Source: Gemmatimonadaceae bacterium (GTDB lineage: Bacteria; Gemmatimonadota; Gemmatimonadetes; Gemmatimonadales; Gemmatimonadaceae). From it: a stretch of DNA of 8,317 nucleotides. Below, piece by piece: positions 5,288 to 8,317 of the stretch. How positions within the stretch are numbered: position 1 is the first letter of the stretch; each line of letters begins with the position of its first letter. The stretch is from NCBI GenBank assembly GCA_025356185.1, contig JANXUN010000087.1, positions 1 to 8,317 on the forward strand, in the 5' to 3' direction. Position numbers and translations under genes: made by a program. Under the pieces are notes generated by a model that was not told the DNA's origin, did no database searches, and saw only the letters and a program-made list of their open reading frames with translations.

Positions 5288-6752
5288 GCTGCACACGCGC
5301 GCGACGTTTCATCAACGCTTCGATTTCGTCGATCTCGCGCGGTACCATCGAAATGCGTTCGAGTCCCTTGCTCGTAATCACGTAATCGTCTTCAACACGC
5401 ACGCCGGTGTTCTGATACTTGAGCACCGTCGCACGTACCTTCGCGATGAACGCGCGATTTTTCGGTGTATCAGGGAGCACGTCAAGCGCGCGGGTGCTGA
5501 TGTAAATGCCGGGCTCAATGGTAAACGCGTCTCCTTCCTGAAACGTCGCGTTCGGTCCCGTGCCTTGCATCGGATCGTGCACTTCGAGTCCGAGGCCGTG
5601 CGTGATGCCGTGAATCATCCACAGGTTGGACTGTTTGCACGGCGCAGGATTCGTCGTGCAGTTCACCGCCCACGGGGGATCAAAGCTGGCTTCAGTGCTT
5701 TCAATAAGACCGAGCGCTGCGAGGCCTCGTGCGCGCACAGCGACACTCGAATCGGCAGCGGCTCGCACGGACAAACCGGGCTGCGAAAATTTCTCGGCGA
5801 TAGTCTGCGCATCGCGCACTAGTTGATACACTTGTCGCTGCGCTGGCGTAAAGGTGCCACTCACGGGAATCGTGCGCGTGATGTCGGCCGCGTACCCTTT
5901 CAATTCCGCTGCGGCATCCATCACGACCAGATCGCCCGGCTTGACCGGATCGCCGTCCTTCATGTAGTGCAGCTGCGTGCCGTTGATGCCCGCGCCGACA
6001 ATCGATCCGTACGCCGGACGCTCTGCGCCGCGGCGCGTGAATTCAAATTCGAGCGCCGCACGCAACTCAAACTCATGTAGTGGATTTGCGGTGAGCATTG
6101 CCGCACGATGACCTTCCGCGCTGATTTGCGCCGCCTGTCGAATCAACGCCAACTCGGCGTCGGTTTTTTTGGCACGCAGTTGCAACACCATCGGCATGCC
6201 ATTCTTGATCTGCAGCGACGGATACTTCTGTCCGAACGCTTTTACCGCTTGCTGGCCGCGGGTTAGCGAGTCGCTGCGCGCAAAGTCCGCGGTTTCAACG
6301 TCGGGAACGGTGAACCAGGGCAACCCCGTTTTTGCGAGCGAATCCAACACACCGTTCAGCGCGGCAAACGAGCGCGCTGGAAGTCCGTAGGCTTGCTGGC
6401 TGCCGGTTGAATCGGTGCGACGTCCATAATAGAACGCCGTGCGCGCATCCAACGCCGTAACGAACAGCGTGCTCGTTGGCTTTTTGTCACGCACCACGAT
6501 CACCAAGGCCGCGTCGGGCTCGTTGAACTCGGTCAGATAGCGAAAACTTGGAAGCTGAAAAAATGTGCTAAAGTCATGGACGAGCGCGCGACCACCAAAT
6601 GCGATCACCACGCCGCTGTCGATTTTCTCGGCAAGCGCGTCACGGCGCTTCGCGGCATCTGCTGGGGTCTGCGCGTTTGAAACAGTGGGTTCGAACGCGG
6701 CGGTCGTGCACGCCAGCGCGAGGGAAACTAAGAAAGCAGATTGGAGTCGCAT
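5283..6752 (-). CDS. Exported Xaa-Pro aminopeptidase (peptidase family M24B)
   Basis: This 489-residue metallopeptidase of the PepP type removes an N-terminal residue preceding proline. Residues 1-28 are an export signal (MRLQSAFLVSLALAC... to VSNAQ). LALAC with C15 could be a lipobox, giving a lipoprotein; cleavage near SNA-QT is the alternative. The N-terminal aminopeptidase-P domain spans about 35-180, and the pita-bread catalytic domain about 200-470. All five metal ligands are visible: D279 (VVMDAA), D290 (ADITRTI), H385 (HGITHGLGLEVHDP), E413 (TIEPGIY) and E454 (GVRVEDDYVI). H381 and H392 match the catalytic histidines of E. coli PepP by spacing. An insert at 361-376 carries C365 and C372, a plausible disulfide for an exported enzyme. 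The stretch between E413 and E454 is about 18 residues longer than in E. coli PepP. It likely takes part in peptide scavenging. No clear ribosome binding site precedes ATG 6752. Confidence 0.92.
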   Translation of the reverse strand: MRLQSAFLVSLALACTTAAFEPTVSNAQTPADAAKRRDALAEKIDSGVVIAFGGRALVHDFSTFFQLPSFRYLTEFNEPDAALVIVVRDKKPTSTLFVTALDARTAFYYGRRTDSTGSQQAYGLPARSFAALNGVLDSLAKTGLPWFTVPDVETADFARSDSLTRGQQAVKAFGQKYPSLQIKNGMPMVLQLRAKKTDAELALIRQAAQISAEGHRAAMLTANPLHEFELRAALEFEFTRRGAERPAYGSIVGAGINGTQLHYMKDGDPVKPGDLVVMDAAAELKGYAADITRTIPVSGTFTPAQRQVYQLVRDAQTIAEKFSQPGLSVRAAADSSVAVRARGLAALGLIESTEASFDPPWAVNCTTNPAPCKQSNLWMIHGITHGLGLEVHDPMQGTGPNATFQEGDAFTIEPGIYISTRALDVLPDTPKNRAFIAKVRATVLKYQNTGVRVEDDYVITSKGLERISMVPREIDEIEALMKRRARVQP

Positions 6753-6857
6753 GTGAAGAAGCTGGAGCCGTTAACGCTTCAATGCCAGTCGTGACGGTCA
6801 TGCGGCAATCAGCGTGTGCTGCCTTCCCGTGCTGTGACCGCTGAGTAGGTTGGTCGG
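6753..6857. promoter_or_regulatory. Divergent intergenic region between the peptidase and the MFS transporter
   Basis: These 105 bases must hold the start signals of both divergent genes. I find no -35/-10 pair with good match and spacing on either strand. A small palindrome, TGAC-G-GTCA (6792-6800), sits near the middle and could be an operator half-site pair. A weak AGG (6847-6849) lies 8 bases before the transporter ATG. The promoter role is inferred from position. Confidence 0.35.
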
Positions 6858-8147
6858 ATGACTGCCACCAGAATCTCTGCTGCACCGCTGGCCGACGATA
6901 GCGGTCTCTTTGGCTGGTGGCGCGTGGCCGCTCCGCAGTCGCGTCGCGCGCTGGTGGCGGGTTCGATGGGGTGGGCGCTGGACGCGTTTGACGTGATGCT
7001 GTTTTCGCTCACCCTCGTCGCCGTCATCGCCGAGATGGGGTTGACTAAGACGCAGGCAGGCGTGCTTGGCTCAATCACGTTGTTGGGCGGCGCTGCGGGT
7101 GGCCTCATTTTTGGTTTCGTCGCCGATCGATTTGGCCGCACTCGCGCGATGATGGCAAGCGTCTTGTTGTATTCCGTGTTTACGGCGGCGTGCGGACTGT
7201 CGCAATCGTTTTGGCAGTTTGCCGTGTTTCGTGCACTGCTTGGACTTGGCATGGGTGGCGAGTGGGCGAGTGGCGCGGCGCTCGTCTCTGAAACGTGGCC
7301 AGCGAAACATCGCGGTCGCGCCTTGGGCTTCATGCAAAGCTCGTGGGCCATTGGATTTGCCGTCGCGGCGATGGTCGTGGGATTTGTGCTGCCGCGATAC
7401 GGTTGGCGCGCCGTGTTTTTCGTCGGAATTTTGCCGGCGTTCTTTACGCTCTGGTTGCGCAGGAGTGTCGAAGAGCCAGAAACGTGGCGCGCACTGCAGC
7501 GTGCACGAATCGACGGCACCGCACCGACACACACGCGAATGCGCGCCACCGACATTTTTCGCGGCAAGATGCTGCCGCTCACGCTCGTGATCACCTTCAT
7601 GAACGCATGTGCGCTGTTCGGATGGTGGGGACTGAACGGTTGGGTTCCCGCGTACTTGTCACTGCCCGCATCGCAAGGCGGCATCGGTTTAAGCACGCAA
7701 ACCATGTCGTGGTTGGTGGTGTTCATGCAGGTCGGGATGTGGTTTGGCTACATCACGTTCGGCTACGTCACCGATATCATCAGTCGCAAGCGCGTGTACG
7801 TGTTCTACCTATTGATGGCCAGCGTGTTGCTGCCGCTGTACGGCTCCATGAGCAATCCCACGATCCTGTTGCTGCTTGGTCCGTTCGTCGCGTTTTTCGG
7901 GACGGGATTCTTTAGCGGCTTCGGCGCAGTGACAGCCGAGATTTATCCAACCGCCATCCGCGCAACATCGCAGGGATTCACGTACAACATTGGTCGCATC
8001 GCCAGCGCCGCCGCGCCGTTCACCGTGGGCAAGCTGGCGACCACCGTCGGATTTCAAATCGCTTTCGCGGTGGCCGGTGCTGCGTATTTGTTAAGCGCAA
8101 TTGCGTGGACGGGAATACCTGACACGCAGGGCAAGGAACTCGAGTAG
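6858..8147 (+). CDS. MFS transporter, sugar-phosphate/aromatic-acid:H+ symporter-like
   Basis: This 429-residue inner-membrane secondary transporter shows 12 hydrophobic segments in two halves separated by a cytoplasmic loop (about 201-235). The first helix contains WALDAFDVMLF (39-49), with D42 and D45 as in the aromatic-acid and NanT/lactate-like symporters. The loop between helices 2 and 3 holds the MFS signature GFVADRFGRTRA (86-97), with a degenerate second-half counterpart, GYVTDIISRKR (302-312). Helix 4 has FRALLGLGMGGEW (124-136), and the following loop has ETWPAKHRGRALG, mirrored in the second half by EIYPTAIRATSQG (361-373). These pairs are typical of the sugar/AHS-type MFS. The substrate is most likely an organic acid or similar solute taken up with protons, but it cannot be fixed from sequence. 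It is divergent from the exported peptidase and lies 52 bases before the ABC-F gene. Confidence 0.9.
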   Translation: MTATRISAAPLADDSGLFGWWRVAAPQSRRALVAGSMGWALDAFDVMLFSLTLVAVIAEMGLTKTQAGVLGSITLLGGAAGGLIFGFVADRFGRTRAMMASVLLYSVFTAACGLSQSFWQFAVFRALLGLGMGGEWASGAALVSETWPAKHRGRALGFMQSSWAIGFAVAAMVVGFVLPRYGWRAVFFVGILPAFFTLWLRRSVEEPETWRALQRARIDGTAPTHTRMRATDIFRGKMLPLTLVITFMNACALFGWWGLNGWVPAYLSLPASQGGIGLSTQTMSWLVVFMQVGMWFGYITFGYVTDIISRKRVYVFYLLMASVLLPLYGSMSNPTILLLLGPFVAFFGTGFFSGFGAVTAEIYPTAIRATSQGFTYNIGRIASAAAPFTVGKLATTVGFQIAFAVAGAAYLLSAIAWTGIPDTQGKELE

Positions 8148-8199
8148 ACGTGCTTCGCTTCGACACATGCACTTTGCACAACACGTCGCGGTGTAACCG

Positions 8200-8317
8200 A
8201 TGGCGCTGATCGGATTTCAAGACGTGAGCATCGCCTTCGGTGGACCTGCGGTGCTCGATCGCGCGACTTTTTCGATAGATCGCGGACAACGCGTGTGTCT
8301 TGTCGGCAGGAACGGTA
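8200..8317 (+). CDS. ABC-F family ATPase, Uup-like, N-terminal fragment (3' truncated by window end)
   Basis: ATG at 8200 opens a frame that runs off the window after 39 residues: MALIGFQDVSIAFGGPAVLD and then RATFSIDRGQRVCLVGRNG. The RVCLVGRNG segment is the strand leading into a Walker A loop (G-R-N-G, with GKS expected just beyond the edge). Together with the F..V.I.FGG..VLD opening it closely resembles the first nucleotide-binding domain of Uup and other ABC-F proteins. These are soluble ATPases with two domains that act on ribosomes, not in membrane transport. A transporter ATPase is possible but less likely, because the VCLVGRNG wording is characteristic of Uup. No Shine-Dalgarno sequence is evident. 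The 52-base gap after the transporter shows no strong terminator. Confidence 0.75.
   Translation, partial: MALIGFQDVSIAFGGPAVLDRATFSIDRGQRVCLVGRNG

Noticed and set aside
5286..6752. Long plus-strand open frames opposite the peptidase (for example 5277-5822)
   Set aside because: They are mirror frames of a gene with all five catalytic metal ligands. Their translations show no domain pattern.
8148..8199. Terminator between the MFS transporter and the ABC-F gene
   Set aside because: ACGTG (8148-8152) and CACGT (8182-8186), and a 4 bp TGCA/TGCA pair, are too short and lack a T-tract.
1..8317. Defence system, CRISPR array, integrase, insertion sequence or tRNA
   Set aside because: I scanned for spaced repeats, transposase or integrase motifs, terminal inverted repeats and cloverleaf patterns and found none. 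Every long stretch is accounted for by ordinary genes.

Overview
This 8.3 kb window is GC-rich bacterial chromosome with dense, ordinary gene packing. I see no phage, transposon, CRISPR array, tRNA or rRNA in it. Two things point weakly to the FCB superphylum, possibly Gemmatimonadota. TrmD carries a CGHYK-type motif instead of the CGRYEG seen in E. coli, and most starts lack a good Shine-Dalgarno sequence. This placement rests on memory of the families, not on a search.

Layout from left to right. (1) Positions 1-365 (+) hold the C-terminal cupin part of a protein cut by the window edge, probably a cupin-type transcriptional regulator. (2) Positions 838-362 (-) encode a 158-residue protein I do not recognise. 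It converges on the cupin gene so tightly that both stop codons lie in one CTAG. (3) A 186 bp divergent intergenic region carries two adjacent stem-loops. (4) A rightward cluster follows: rpsP (ribosomal protein bS16), rimM (30S maturation factor), trmD (tRNA m1G37 methyltransferase), an exported calcineurin-like metallophosphoesterase and a DAO-family FAD oxidoreductase. Gaps are 0-11 bp from rimM to the oxidoreductase, so these probably form one transcription unit. The usual partners ffh, khpA and rplS are not in the cluster. (5) A 36 bp gap between convergent genes contains a 16 bp tandem repeat that can fold. (6) Positions 6752-5283 (-) encode an exported M24B Xaa-Pro aminopeptidase. (7) A 105 bp divergent gap follows. 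(8) Positions 6858-8147 (+) encode a 12-helix MFS transporter. (9) From 8200 (+) a Uup-like ABC-F ATPase begins and is cut by the window end at its Walker A motif.

The core theme is translation: bS16, the 30S maturation factor, the G37 methyltransferase and an ABC-F protein. It is flanked by exported hydrolases and a transporter that look like peptide, phosphate-ester or amino-acid scavenging. I found no convincing new multi-gene system. The points most worth following up are the paired hairpins ahead of rpsP, the substituted catalytic-loop residue and unusual C-terminus of TrmD, the folding tandem repeat at 5256-5287, and the replacement of rplS by an exported phosphoesterase and an oxidoreductase.
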